Source: VXNE01 sp963665455
GTDB lineage: Bacteria; Pseudomonadota; Gammaproteobacteria; Pseudomonadales; Azotimanducaceae
NCBI GenBank assembly: GCA_963665455.1
Contig: OY762279.1
Location: forward strand, 1,550,001-1,614,000
DNA: 64,000 nt
Direction of reading: 5' to 3'
Shown: positions 26,443 through 34,738 of the stretch, piece by piece
How the letters are laid out: each line of letters begins with the position of its first letter
How positions within the stretch are numbered: the stretch's first letter is position 1
Notes under the pieces: generated by a model
The model's input: only the letters and a program-made list of their open reading frames with translations
Databases searched by the model: none
What the model was told of the DNA's origin: nothing
Translations under genes and position numbers: made by a program

Positions 26443-28779
26443 ATGAAGGCGCGCGGCTTCGTCATGCAGGCGAGCTACCGCATCCGGGGCGAGGCCACGG
26501 TCGTGCATCTGCATGGGCGGCTGGAGAACGGCGAGACGTTCCTCGTTCGCGACGCCCGGCAGACGCCGTCCTTCTACATCCGCGCCGGGGACGCGGCACG
26601 TGCGCGGGAGTGCGGGGCGACGCGGCAGCGCGCGACCCATCGTCGAACGTTCGCCGGCGAGCCGGTCACGCGCATCGAAGTCCACACCCCCCCGGACGCG
26701 CCGCCGATGCGCGACCGCTTGCAGGACCGCGGCATCGAGACCTTCGAGGCGGACGTCCGCTTCGCGGTGCGGTACCTCATCGACCGGGACGTGAGGGGCG
26801 GGGTCACCATCGAGGGCGACGCCGACTCGGGGGAGTCCGCGGGGGTCGCGGGGGTCGATTGGGTGTTCGACGATCCGGAGCTCGGCCCGGCGGCCGTGGG
26901 CATCGTGCCGAAGGTCCTGTCGTTCGACATCGAGACGGACCCGAAGGCGCAACGGCTGCTCGCCATCTCGCTCTACGGATGCGGCGTGGACGAGGTGTAC
27001 ATCGTCGACGGCGAGGGGCGGGCGATGCCGGAACGGGCCGTTGCGGCGGAAGACGAGCACGCCGCCCTCGAGGCGTTTTGCCGCCGGGTGGCGCAAACCG
27101 ACGCGGATGTCCTCACGGGCTGGAACGTCGTCGACTTCGATCTGAGCGTGCTCGGCCGGATTGCCGCGCGCGTCAAGCATCCGTTCCAACTGGGGCGCGA
27201 GCCCGGCGCGTTGCGGGTGCGCGCGGCGCAGGGCTATTTCGGCAGCGGTCAGGCGAGCATTCCCGGGCGCGTCGTGCTCGACGGCATGGACCTCGTGCGC
27301 GGCGCCTTCGTGCGCATGGACGACTACTCCCTCGATGCCGTGGCGCGTTCCGTGCTCGGCGAGGGCAAGGCCGTGGAGGGGGACGTTCGCGACCGCGCCG
27401 GGGAGATCATGGAACGTTACCGGAACGACCTCCCGGGGTTCGCCCGGTATGCGAGGACGGACGCACGGCTGGCCCTCGAGATCGTCGAGAAGCTGAATCT
27501 TGTCTCCTTGGCGGTGGCGCGCAGCCGCCTGACGGGGATGACGCCGGACCGCGTGTCCGCCAGCATCGCCTCCTTCGACTTCGTCTATCTCTCCGAGCTG
27601 GCCAAGCGCGGGGTCGTGGCCCCTACGGTGCGTTCGAGCGACGCCCGGGTGTCGGCCGCGCAGGCCGGCGGGCACGTGCTCGAACCCGTCACCGGCATGC
27701 ACGACAACGTCTGGGTGTTCGATTTCAAGAGCCTGTATCCGAGCGTGATGCGCACGTTCAACATGGACCCGCTCGGGTTCGTCGCGGAACCCCGGCCCGG
27801 CGACGACACGATCCGCACGTCGAGCGGCGCGGCGTTCCGGCGCGGAGAGGCCATCCTGCCGCGCATGCTGGACCGGTTGGCGGCGGCGCGGGAGGCCGCC
27901 AAGCGGGCCGACGACGGCGTGGCGTCCCAAGCGATCAAGATCCTGATGAACTCGTTCTATGGCGTCCTGGGCACGCCTGCTTGCCGGTTCCACAATACGG
28001 CCATCGCCAACGCCATCACCGGGCAGGGCCGCTACTTCCTGCTGTGGTGCAAGGCGTGGTTCGAGGAGCGTGGGTTCAGCGTGTTGTACGGCGACACGGA
28101 CAGCCTGTTCGTCCGCTCGGGGGAGCGCGACCCCGAACGCGCCCAGGCCCGGGGCGTGACGTTGGTGGCCGAGATCGATGCTGCGGTGGCGGAGCACGTG
28201 CGGACGGAATGGCGCGTCGAGAGCCGGCTCGAGTTGGAGTTCGAGAAGCTTTACACCCGGCTCTTTCTGCCGTCCGTGCGCCACGGCGCGGCGGGTGCCC
28301 GCAAGCGCTACGCGGGGATCGTGCGTGGAGCGTCGGCAGTGGACTTCGTCGGTATGGAAGTGGTCCGGCGAGACTGGACGGAACTCGCCAAGACCGTGCA
28401 GCGCGAACTCTATGCCCGGCTATTCCGCGATCACCCGGTGGACGAATACCTCTGCGGCGTCGTTCGTGACGTGCGCGCCGGCGATCTGGACGACGCCCTC
28501 GTCTACCGCAAGGGCCTGCGCAAGCCGCTCGCGGCGTACGACCGGAGCAACCCTCCCCACGTCGCGGCGGCGCGCAAGTCGCGGACGGCGCCGGGACGCC
28601 TCGTCTCCTACGTCATCACGCTCGCGGGCCCGGAGCCCCTCGACAACATTACCGCGGAGCTAGACCGCGAGCACTACGTGGAGAAGCAGGTGCGGCCAGT
28701 GGCGGAGCCCGTGCTCGACGCCCTCGGGCTTGAGTTCGAGAACGTCATCGGCGACGACACGCAACTCGCGTTGTTTTAG
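26443..28779 (+). CDS. polB: DNA polymerase II (family B)
   Basis: A 778-residue family B polymerase, close to the 783 of E. coli Pol II. The 3'-5' exonuclease motif is LSFDIETD (about residues 159-166) with GWNVVDFDL as Exo II; polymerase motif A is FDFKSLYPSVM, motif B KILMNSFYGVLG and motif C YGDTDSLFV with the two catalytic Asp. All key residues are present, so it should be active in replication restart or lesion bypass. The ATG at 26443 is used; a second ATG seven codons in is possible. Its TAG stop coincides with the first bases of a long inverted repeat, so the last codons may have been altered by that insertion. Confidence 0.95.
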   Translation: MKARGFVMQASYRIRGEATVVHLHGRLENGETFLVRDARQTPSFYIRAGDAARARECGATRQRATHRRTFAGEPVTRIEVHTPPDAPPMRDRLQDRGIETFEADVRFAVRYLIDRDVRGGVTIEGDADSGESAGVAGVDWVFDDPELGPAAVGIVPKVLSFDIETDPKAQRLLAISLYGCGVDEVYIVDGEGRAMPERAVAAEDEHAALEAFCRRVAQTDADVLTGWNVVDFDLSVLGRIAARVKHPFQLGREPGALRVRAAQGYFGSGQASIPGRVVLDGMDLVRGAFVRMDDYSLDAVARSVLGEGKAVEGDVRDRAGEIMERYRNDLPGFARYARTDARLALEIVEKLNLVSLAVARSRLTGMTPDRVSASIASFDFVYLSELAKRGVVAPTVRSSDARVSAAQAGGHVLEPVTGMHDNVWVFDFKSLYPSVMRTFNMDPLGFVAEPRPGDDTIRTSSGAAFRRGEAILPRMLDRLAAAREAAKRADDGVASQAIKILMNSFYGVLGTPACRFHNTAIANAITGQGRYFLLWCKAWFEERGFSVLYGDTDSLFVRSGERDPERAQARGVTLVAEIDAAVAEHVRTEWRVESRLELEFEKLYTRLFLPSVRHGAAGARKRYAGIVRGASAVDFVGMEVVRRDWTELAKTVQRELYARLFRDHPVDEYLCGVVRDVRAGDLDDALVYRKGLRKPLAAYDRSNPPHVAAARKSRTAPGRLVSYVITLAGPEPLDNITAELDREHYVEKQVRPVAEPVLDALGLEFENVIGDDTQLALF

Positions 28780-28976
28780 GGAACGTCTGAACAAGCCCGT
28801 CCGTGGGCTTGTTCAGGTCGCAAGAGAGCCTTCAGCCCGGGAGCGCGAGGGCTTGCCCTCGCAAGATATAGCAGCGCGGTTTCGGCTTGCTCCACAAATT
28901 CAATGGCTTACGCCATCGAATTTGGCGGCACATCCCTGTGCCGCGCTAGGGAAGGTCTTAATCAGACCTTCCCTAG
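28777..28976. repeat. Left inverted-repeat arm (200 bp, multi-hairpin) of the Rpn element
   Basis: This arm is the near-perfect reverse complement of 29501-29658. In order it holds: TAGGGAAC end; CTGAACAAGCCC/GGGCTTGTTCAG (12-pair stem); a 41 bp palindromic unit absent from the right arm (28825-28865); GCGCGGTTTCGGCTTGCTCC; ATTCAATGGC/GCCATCGAAT; GCGGCACA/TGTGCCGC; and CTAGGGAAGGTCT/AGACCTTCCCTAG, a 13-pair stem with a TAATC loop at 28946-28976. Several stems are strong enough to act as terminators for polB or for the nuclease gene. The end supplies the TAG of polB, and the inner end supplies the TAG of the nuclease gene. Confidence 0.85.
28825..28865. repeat. Dispersed palindromic repeat unit, copy 1
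   Basis: A 41 bp unit, AGAGCCTTCAGCC...GAGCGCGAGGGC TT GCCCTCGCAAG, with an 8-pair core GCGAGGGC/GCCCTCGC. It is flanked on the left by TCGCAAG, which also ends the unit, and the right arm lacks it, so it looks like an insertion into the left arm with a short duplication. Two further copies lie at 48921 and 48966 inside a coding sequence. REP-like in size and shape. Confidence 0.75.
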
Positions 28977-29491
28977 CGAGGCGAGCCTTTACGGGAATCC
29001 TCCGCTGGGTCCAGCAACCCCGCGCCGGTGTCGCAGTCGATGATCCGCTCGCCCACCAGCGCGAGCGCGTCCGGATCCGCGACGCCCGCGAGACGGCGCG
29101 CGGCGCCGTCGTACACCACCACCGGCAGCACCGGGGGCGTGTCGGCGGCGGCGATCAACCCCTGGCGGCGCAGCGTGTCCAGTTGCCGCGCGGCGTACTC
29201 GCGCATGCGCCCGGGCATGTCCGGGTCGTCGCCGGACTGGAACTCCGTGGGCACCACCACGTACGCGGGGCGGTCGTCGGGCAGCGCCGCGCCGCGCAGG
29301 TTCACGGCGAACAGGGCGTCGCCGCCGCGGCGGCTCAGGTCCGCCGCCACCGTGTCGCCGACGCGCAGGTTGCGCACGGAGTCCGGGTCGAGGTGCGGCC
29401 ACAGCGCCGGGGCCGCCACGCGCAGCGTGTCGGTGCACACCTCGGGGACGTCGAACAGGAACTTGAAGGCTTCGTCGTGCCGCATCGCCAT
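28973..29491 (-). CDS. Rpn/YhgA-like recombination-promoting nuclease (PD-(D/E)XK), short form
   Basis: A 172-residue protein: MRHDEAFKFLFDVPEV, then LPDDRPAYVVVPTEFQSGDD and PDMPGRMREYAARQLDTLRRQG and PVLPVVVYDG. The ...PTEFQS strand with its Glu and Gln is the catalytic segment of Rpn-type nucleases, related to transposase_31 proteins and known to promote RecA-independent recombination. Typical members are near 300 residues; this one stops where the left inverted repeat begins (EDSRKGSPR then TAG), so the C-terminal domain is missing. The core catalytic domain is nonetheless complete. It is the only gene between the two repeat arms. Confidence 0.8.
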   Translation of the reverse strand: MAMRHDEAFKFLFDVPEVCTDTLRVAAPALWPHLDPDSVRNLRVGDTVAADLSRRGGDALFAVNLRGAALPDDRPAYVVVPTEFQSGDDPDMPGRMREYAARQLDTLRRQGLIAAADTPPVLPVVVYDGAARRLAGVADPDALALVGERIIDCDTGAGLLDPAEDSRKGSPR

Positions 29492-29500
29492 GGGGCGACT

Positions 29501-29658
29501 CTAGGGAAGGTCTGATTAAGACCTTTCCTAGTGCGGCACAGGGATGTGCCGCCAGATTCGATGGCGTAAGCCATTGAATCTGTGGAGCAAGCCGAAACCG
29601 CGCTTTTGGCTTGCGACCTGAACGAGTCCATGGACGGACTTGTTCAGAGGTTCCCTAG
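29501..29658. repeat. Right inverted-repeat arm (158 bp) of the Rpn element
   Basis: Read in reverse complement it matches 28777-28976 with scattered substitutions and without the 41 bp unit. Outer end TAGGGAAC and inner end CTAGGG match the left arm. It contains the same set of small palindromes, including CTAGGGAAGGTCT...AGACCTTTCCTAG with one mismatch. It begins 9 bp upstream of the nuclease ATG, so it likely overlaps that gene's promoter or ribosome site. No target-site duplication is evident next to the outer ends. Confidence 0.85.
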
Positions 29659-29832
29659 AGAACGGGGCGACCCGCCAAAACGGCCAATTTGCCAGATCTC
29701 TTGTGCGACATCGGCCCGCCGTCGTGTGCGAGATTTGCCCTGCCGGAGGCGGGCGAACGCTGTGGTACGGGTAAGAAAGGGGTGCGAGGAACGCTTGCAG
29801 ACCGTGGCGTGGCAACCGGCCGACGGTGGCGG

Positions 29833-30258
29833 TCAGGGCTTGCCGCGCCGTACCCAGCGGCTCTTCGCACTCACGTCCTCGAGCTCCTCGCCGGCGTCCT
29901 TCCAGCCGCCGAATCCCGCCTCGAGATGCGCGACGTTGCTGAAGCCCATCTCCGCCAACGCCTGGACGGCAAGGGCGGAGCGGCCCCCGGCGGCACAGAA
30001 CAGGACGGTGCGGCGGTCCTCCTGGAACCAGTCCCGATAGTAGGGGCTGCCGGGGTCGGCCCAGAACTCCAGCATCCCGCGCGGTGCATGCTTCGCGCCC
30101 GGGATCGTGCCGAGGTCCACCTGTTCCTGGATCTCGCGGATGTCGAGCAGGAGCGTGTCGCCGCCCCCGGCAAGTTCCGCCTTCAACTCCTCGACGGACA
30201 GGTTCTCGATGCCCTGCTTCACCGCCTCCACCTGCGCGAAGATGCTCTTGATGGCCAT
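29833..30258 (-). CDS. Rhodanese-like sulfurtransferase
   Basis: A 141-residue single-domain rhodanese from ATG 30258. It has TLLLDIREIQEQVDLGTIPGAKHAPRG early on, and the active-site loop VLFCAAGGRSALA with the persulfide-forming Cys, then HLEAGFGGWKDAG. Such proteins transfer sulfane sulfur in the cytoplasm. It is downstream of modC on the same strand by 54 bp and could be read from the same transcript; a sulfur link to molybdenum cofactor maturation is an inference. Confidence 0.88.
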   Translation of the reverse strand: MAIKSIFAQVEAVKQGIENLSVEELKAELAGGGDTLLLDIREIQEQVDLGTIPGAKHAPRGMLEFWADPGSPYYRDWFQEDRRTVLFCAAGGRSALAVQALAEMGFSNVAHLEAGFGGWKDAGEELEDVSAKSRWVRRGKP

Positions 30259-30312
30259 GCCGCCTCCGTTGTTGCCGTCCCGAATTCTAACTGCGGACCA
30301 CGGCATGGTGCG

Positions 30313-31401
30313 TCAGCCGTCGAAGCTCACGCTCTTCACCAGCGCATGGACGGGTAGGCCGACGTGCAATCCGAGATCCTCGGCGGCGGCCCGGGTGATG
30401 CGGGCGCGCAGGTGCTGGCCATGCACGTCCAGGAGCACCTCGGCGAACGGCGAGTCGGCGTCGGTGGTGATTTCGGACACGGTGCCCTGGAACACGTTGC
30501 GGATGCTGAGCGCGCTCGGCCTGGAGGTGGCGATGGCCACGTCGCGGGCGCGGATGCGTAGGCGGGCGGTCGCACCGACCTCGAGGTCCGGCATGTCTGG
30601 TACGGACACGGCGTCGCCGCGGAGATCCAGCCGCGTCAGCCGATAGCGCGTATCGTGTCCGGTTACGCGGGCCTCGAGCACCACGCTCGCCTCCAGCGGG
30701 CCGGCGAGAGACTGCACGTCGAGCCGCTCCAGGATCGTGGGCGTCGGTCCGAACGCCCGCACGCGACCGTCCGTCAACACCAGGGTGCGGTCCGCGAGCC
30801 GGGCCACTTCGTCGATGGCGTGGCTCACGTAGAGAGTCGGAATCTCGAAGCGCGTCGATAGCGACTCCAGGTACGGCAGGATCTCGGCCTTGCGATCCAG
30901 GTCGATTGCCGCCAGCGGCTCGTCCAGCAGGAGCAGGGCGGGCCGCGTCAGGAGGGTGCGCCCCAGGGCGACGCGCTGCCGTTCGCCACCGGACAGGGCG
31001 TCGACGCGCCGGGCGAGCAGGGGTTCGAGATCGAACGCGGCGACCACGTCCTCTAGGGTGATCGCCGGCGCCCCGTCGCCGGCGCGTCGGGCCGCGTAGC
31101 GGAGATTGTCGGCGACGTCGAGGTGCGGAAACAGCCGCGCGTCCTGGAACAGAAAGCCGACGCGGCGGCGGAAGGCGGGAAGCACGACCCCGCGCGTGCT
31201 GTCGAGCCAGGGGTTCCCCGCCACCACGATGCGCCCCCGCGCGGGTTCGAACCCCGCTAGGGCGCGCAGCAGGGTGCTCTTGCCGCTTGCGCTGGGCCCG
31301 AAGACGGCCGTGATGCCGGTGAACGGCAATGCTTGGGTCACTTCCAGCCGGAAGTCGCCGAGGGCGACGGCCACGTCGATGTCGAGGACTTCAGAAGGCA
31401 C
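30313..31401 (-). CDS. modC: Molybdate ABC transporter ATP-binding protein
   Basis: A 362-residue ABC ATPase. Walker A is GPSASGKSTLLRAL, the signature LSGGERQRVALG, Walker B LLLLDEPLAAIDL, then the H-loop YVSHAIDEV. The C-terminal 130 residues form the MOP/TOBE molybdate-binding domain (LRIRARDVAIATSRPSALSI and LRARITRAAAEDLGL), which identifies it as ModC rather than a sulfate importer. It starts 11 bp inside the end of modB, consistent with coupling. Last of the mod genes. Confidence 0.92.
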   Translation of the reverse strand: MPSEVLDIDVAVALGDFRLEVTQALPFTGITAVFGPSASGKSTLLRALAGFEPARGRIVVAGNPWLDSTRGVVLPAFRRRVGFLFQDARLFPHLDVADNLRYAARRAGDGAPAITLEDVVAAFDLEPLLARRVDALSGGERQRVALGRTLLTRPALLLLDEPLAAIDLDRKAEILPYLESLSTRFEIPTLYVSHAIDEVARLADRTLVLTDGRVRAFGPTPTILERLDVQSLAGPLEASVVLEARVTGHDTRYRLTRLDLRGDAVSVPDMPDLEVGATARLRIRARDVAIATSRPSALSIRNVFQGTVSEITTDADSPFAEVLLDVHGQHLRARITRAAAEDLGLHVGLPVHALVKSVSFDG

Positions 31402-32059
31402 GGATCGGGAACCGGCGGTTCATGCTGTAGACGGCGAGCAGCACCACGAACGAGAAACCAAGCAGCGCCGCGGAGAGGACATGGGCGTCTGCGTAGCGCA
31501 GGGTCTCCACGTGTTCGTAGATGGCGATGGAGACCACGCGGGTTTCGCCCGGGATGTTGCCGCCGATCATCAGCACGACGCCGAACTCGCCCACCGTGTG
31601 GGCGAAGGTCAGCACGCACGCGGTCACGAAGCCGCGTGCGGAGAGGGGGACGGCGATGGTGAAGAAGGCGTCGAGGGGGCGCGCGCGGAGGCTCGCCGCC
31701 GCTTCGAGCGGCGCGCGTCCGACGGCAGCGAAGGATCCATGTAGGGGCTGCACCATGAACGGTAGCGAGTAGATCACCGAACCGACGACCAGCCCGGCGA
31801 ACGAGAACGTCAGCGTGTTGCCGGTGAGTTCCACCCAGAACGCGCCGAGCGGTGCGCCGGGATTGAGGGCGACCAGCAGGTAGAAGCCGAGCACCGTCGG
31901 GGGCAACACCAGGGGCAGGGCGGTGAGGGCTTCCACCGCGGGCCGCAACGGGCTCCGCGTCGTCGCCAGCCACCATGCCAGGGGCGTGCCGAGCAGGAGC
32001 AGCACGAGGGTCGTGACGGCGGCGAGATGCAGCGTCAGTCCGACCGCGCCAAGCTCCAT
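31391..32059 (-). CDS. modB: Molybdate ABC transporter permease
   Basis: A 222-residue inner-membrane permease with about six hydrophobic helices (LTLHLAAVTTLVLLLLGTPL; LPLVLPPTVLGFYLLV; CVLTFAHTVGEFGVVLMIGG). The cytoplasmic EAA-type loop EAAASLRARPLDAFFTIAVP contacts ModC. Its ATG overlaps the modA stop by one base (TGATG), and its end overlaps modC by 11 bp. Confidence 0.92.
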   Translation of the reverse strand: MELGAVGLTLHLAAVTTLVLLLLGTPLAWWLATTRSPLRPAVEALTALPLVLPPTVLGFYLLVALNPGAPLGAFWVELTGNTLTFSFAGLVVGSVIYSLPFMVQPLHGSFAAVGRAPLEAAASLRARPLDAFFTIAVPLSARGFVTACVLTFAHTVGEFGVVLMIGGNIPGETRVVSIAIYEHVETLRYADAHVLSAALLGFSFVVLLAVYSMNRRFPIRAF

Positions 32060-32838
32060 CAGCGGGCGCCCCCATGCGAGGGGCGTGCCCCCGCCGGGGC
32101 GTCATACCCGTGCGCGGCGATGATCTGCCGGGCGCGGGGGGCCGCCAGAAAGTCGAGAAAGGCCTGGGCGGCGGCGTTGCGCGCCGCGCGGCGCAGCAGC
32201 ACGAGGTCTTGCCGGATCGGGGCATGGAGCGTCGCGGGCACTTCCCAACGGCTGCCGGCCGCGGCGTCGCCGACCTGGGCGAGCCCCACGAAGCCGAGTT
32301 CCGCGTTGCCGGTGGTGACCAGGGCGTATGCCTGGCCGATGTGCTGGCCCATGACGATGCGGCTCTTGAGTCCTTCGTACACGCCCAGCGCGCGCATGGC
32401 GTCCCGCGCCGCGGCGCCGTAGGGCGCGAGTTCGGGGTTCGCGATGGCGAGCTTGCGGAAGTGGCCGCCGCGTAGGGTGTCGATCCCGTTGTGCGCCACG
32501 CGGTCCGGGTGGGGGCTCCAGAGCAGGAGTCGGCCGACGGCATAGGTGCGGCGCGAGCCCGGCACGGTGAGACCGGCCGCCTCGAGCCGCTCGGGACGGG
32601 TGCGGTCGGCAGCCATGAGGATGTCGTAGGGCGCGCCATGGGTTGCTTGGGCGTACAGGGTGCCGGTCGCCCCGGTGGACACCCGCAGGCGATGTGGGCT
32701 CCCATGCTCGAACGCCACCGTAAGCGATGCCATGGCCGCGGCGAAGTTGGCGGCCACCGCCACTAGGGCGTCTTCGGCCACCACCGGCGTGGCGAGCAAG
32801 GACAGCGACACGAATAGCGCGCCGGCCGGCCGCTTCAT
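32059..32838 (-). CDS. modA: Molybdate-binding periplasmic protein
   Basis: A 259-residue substrate-binding protein with a signal peptide (MKRPAGALFVSLSLLATPVVAED). Family motifs: VAVAANFAAAMASL, STGATGTLYAQATHGAPYDI, YAVGRLLLWSP, IVMGQHIGQAYALVTTGNAELGFV. It should deliver molybdate to ModBC. Its ATG at 32838 overlaps the stop of the upstream MFS gene by ATGA, so four genes are coupled: MFS, modA, modB, modC. Confidence 0.92.
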   Translation of the reverse strand: MKRPAGALFVSLSLLATPVVAEDALVAVAANFAAAMASLTVAFEHGSPHRLRVSTGATGTLYAQATHGAPYDILMAADRTRPERLEAAGLTVPGSRRTYAVGRLLLWSPHPDRVAHNGIDTLRGGHFRKLAIANPELAPYGAAARDAMRALGVYEGLKSRIVMGQHIGQAYALVTTGNAELGFVGLAQVGDAAAGSRWEVPATLHAPIRQDLVLLRRAARNAAAQAFLDFLAAPRARQIIAAHGYDAPAGARPSHGGAR

Positions 32839-34187
32839 GGCCGTGCTTCCGCGGTCGGTGGTGCCTCGCGCAGCTCCTCCGTGAACACCCGGGACGCTAG
32901 CCACATGTGATAGACGGCGAGCAACGGCAGCGCCTTCATGAGCACGAGGGCCCAGCGCAGCGACTCGTCTCCGAGCGCGGGCGCGAGGACGTCCGATAGC
33001 GCACCGACGGCGAACGGCCCGAGTCCTACCCCGATTAGATTGGACGAGAACATCAGGATGGCCCCGGCGAGCGCCCGCGCGTGCGGCCCGACGAGACCTT
33101 GGACGGCAGCCAGCAACACCCCGGCGAAGGCGCCCGCGGCGAGCATCGCGAGCACCGCCGACGCGAACGCGAGTTGCCAACTCGGCGCCAGGTAGAAGCC
33201 GAGCAGGAAGGGCAGCGAGAGCAACGTGCTGAGGAGCGGGATGTAGACCTGCCAGGCGGGATTGCGCTTCGCCATCCGGTCGGCGATGTAGCCGCCCACC
33301 ATGACCGCCACGAGGTTGGGAATGCTCAGGAGGCTGAGCAGCAGGCCCACCTCCGTGAGCGATAGACCGTGGGAGCGCTGCAGGAACGGGGCATGCCACT
33401 GCCCCGCGCCCACGTTGCTGAACCACAGGATCCCCACGGCGATCATCAGATGCCGGAACGCGCGTCCCTCGAAGAGGTGTCGGCTGGCTTGCCAGAGCGA
33501 GCCGCTGCGCAGGGGCGACTCGATGCTCTCGACCTTCCCCCGGGGCGGCGGCTCGGCCACCGTGTAGCGCACGAGTAGGGCGAAGGCGACGCCCGGCAGG
33601 CCGAGCACGATGAAGGCCGTCCGCCAGCCATGCTCGTCGCCGATGTAGCCGGCGAGCAGGGTGCCCAGGAACACCCCGACGTGGGCGCCCGCCACGAAGA
33701 TGGCGATGGCGCGGGCGCGCTGTTCGATCGGGAAGTAGTCCGCGAGCAGCGCTTGGGCCGGCGGATTGCCGCCGGCCTCCCCGATGCCGACGCCGATGCG
33801 GGCGAGCAGCAGGTGCCAATAGGCGCCGGCCAGGCCGGACACGGCCGTCATGAAGCTCCAGATGGCCATCGCCCAGGCGATCACGCGCACGCGCAGGCCC
33901 CGGTCGGCGAGCCGCGCGATCGGGAAGCCGCAGATGGCGTAGAAGATGGCGAACGCGAGCCCGGTGAGGATGCCCATCTCGGTGTCGCTCGCCCCGAGCT
34001 CCTCCTTGATGGGCTGGATGAGCACGCCGAGGATCGAGCGGTCCCCGTAGTTGAAGACGTTGACGCCCATCAGGACGAACAGCACGTACCCGCGGTAGCG
34101 TGGGGAGAACTCCCGTGGGGGCGCGGCGGCGGACGCGGACTCGCTCGACGGGCGGGCGGCGGCGTCGGGCCGCGACGAATCGGTCAT
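32835..34187 (-). CDS. MFS transporter (spinster-like)
   Basis: A 450-residue major facilitator with twelve hydrophobic segments. YVLFVLMGVNVFNYGDRSIL and GILTGLAFAIFYAICGFPIARLADR carry the D-R and GxxxDR features of the family; GVGIGEAGGNPPAQALLADYF is the motif of Spinster (Spns)-type proteins, which move lipids or organic anions. Its stop overlaps the modA start by ATGA, an unusual partner for a molybdate importer. Starts opposite the RRM gene, with 219 bp between. Confidence 0.88.
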   Translation of the reverse strand: MTDSSRPDAAARPSSESASAAAPPREFSPRYRGYVLFVLMGVNVFNYGDRSILGVLIQPIKEELGASDTEMGILTGLAFAIFYAICGFPIARLADRGLRVRVIAWAMAIWSFMTAVSGLAGAYWHLLLARIGVGIGEAGGNPPAQALLADYFPIEQRARAIAIFVAGAHVGVFLGTLLAGYIGDEHGWRTAFIVLGLPGVAFALLVRYTVAEPPPRGKVESIESPLRSGSLWQASRHLFEGRAFRHLMIAVGILWFSNVGAGQWHAPFLQRSHGLSLTEVGLLLSLLSIPNLVAVMVGGYIADRMAKRNPAWQVYIPLLSTLLSLPFLLGFYLAPSWQLAFASAVLAMLAAGAFAGVLLAAVQGLVGPHARALAGAILMFSSNLIGVGLGPFAVGALSDVLAPALGDESLRWALVLMKALPLLAVYHMWLASRVFTEELREAPPTAEARP

Positions 34188-34406
34188 GAACTATCGGTAG
34201 CCGCCTGACGGCATCGCTGTTAGTATGCACCTGATTGACCCCAGCCGCCGTTGGCCTTTTCGGGCACCACATCCGTAGACACATGCCTTTCCCGGAACAA
34301 ACGCCTGCGCGAGCGCAAGCGAAGCGGGACGTGTCTGTCTGCGGTGTCCGTGCCGTGGGGCGAGCGGAATGCCGGCGGGGTTGAACTGCTACGGGAGACG
34401 AGGCAC

Positions 34407-34667
34407 TTGAGGATTTACATCGGCAACATGCCGTACAGCATCACCTCCGAGGATCTTTCCGAGATGTTCGGCGAGTACGGCCATGTGCAGGACGCGACGG
34501 TCATCATGGACCGCGAGACCGGGCGTTCCAAGGGATTCGGCTTTATCGAAATGCCGAACAACTCGGAGGCGGACCGGGCCATCAAGGAGCTGAACTCCAC
34601 CCAGCTCCAGGGACGGATGATCACGGTCAACCAAGCCCGGCCGCGCGGCGACCGCCCGCGCCGCTGA
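34407..34667 (+). CDS. RRM-domain RNA-binding protein
   Basis: An 86-residue single RNA-recognition motif. RNP2 is RIYIGNMP, RNP1 is KGFGFIEM, with SEDLSEMFGEYG between. The C-terminus is a short basic tail, RPRGDRPRR. Translation starts at TTG 34407; an ACGGGAGACGAG stretch just upstream supplies the ribosome site. Bacterial RRM proteins of this size act as RNA chaperones, often under cold stress. The 200 bp leader has several GC-rich stems, so leader-based control is possible (inference). Confidence 0.88.
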   Translation: MRIYIGNMPYSITSEDLSEMFGEYGHVQDATVIMDRETGRSKGFGFIEMPNNSEADRAIKELNSTQLQGRMITVNQARPRGDRPRR

Positions 34668-34738
34668 CGCCCGCGCCGGGCGGCGCATCTTGAGCGCGCC
34701 GCCCTGGGGACGCTCTGATCAGGGCATCCCGGGTGCCC

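Noticed and set aside
26287..28284. A 665-codon minus-strand frame opposite polB
   Set aside because: Every polymerase motif is on the plus strand; the antisense reading is His/Arg/Asp-rich shadow.
28777..29658. Classical insertion sequence with a DDE transposase
   Set aside because: The only gene is a PD-(D/E)XK nuclease of the Rpn type; no DDE or serine/tyrosine recombinase motif and no target duplication seen.
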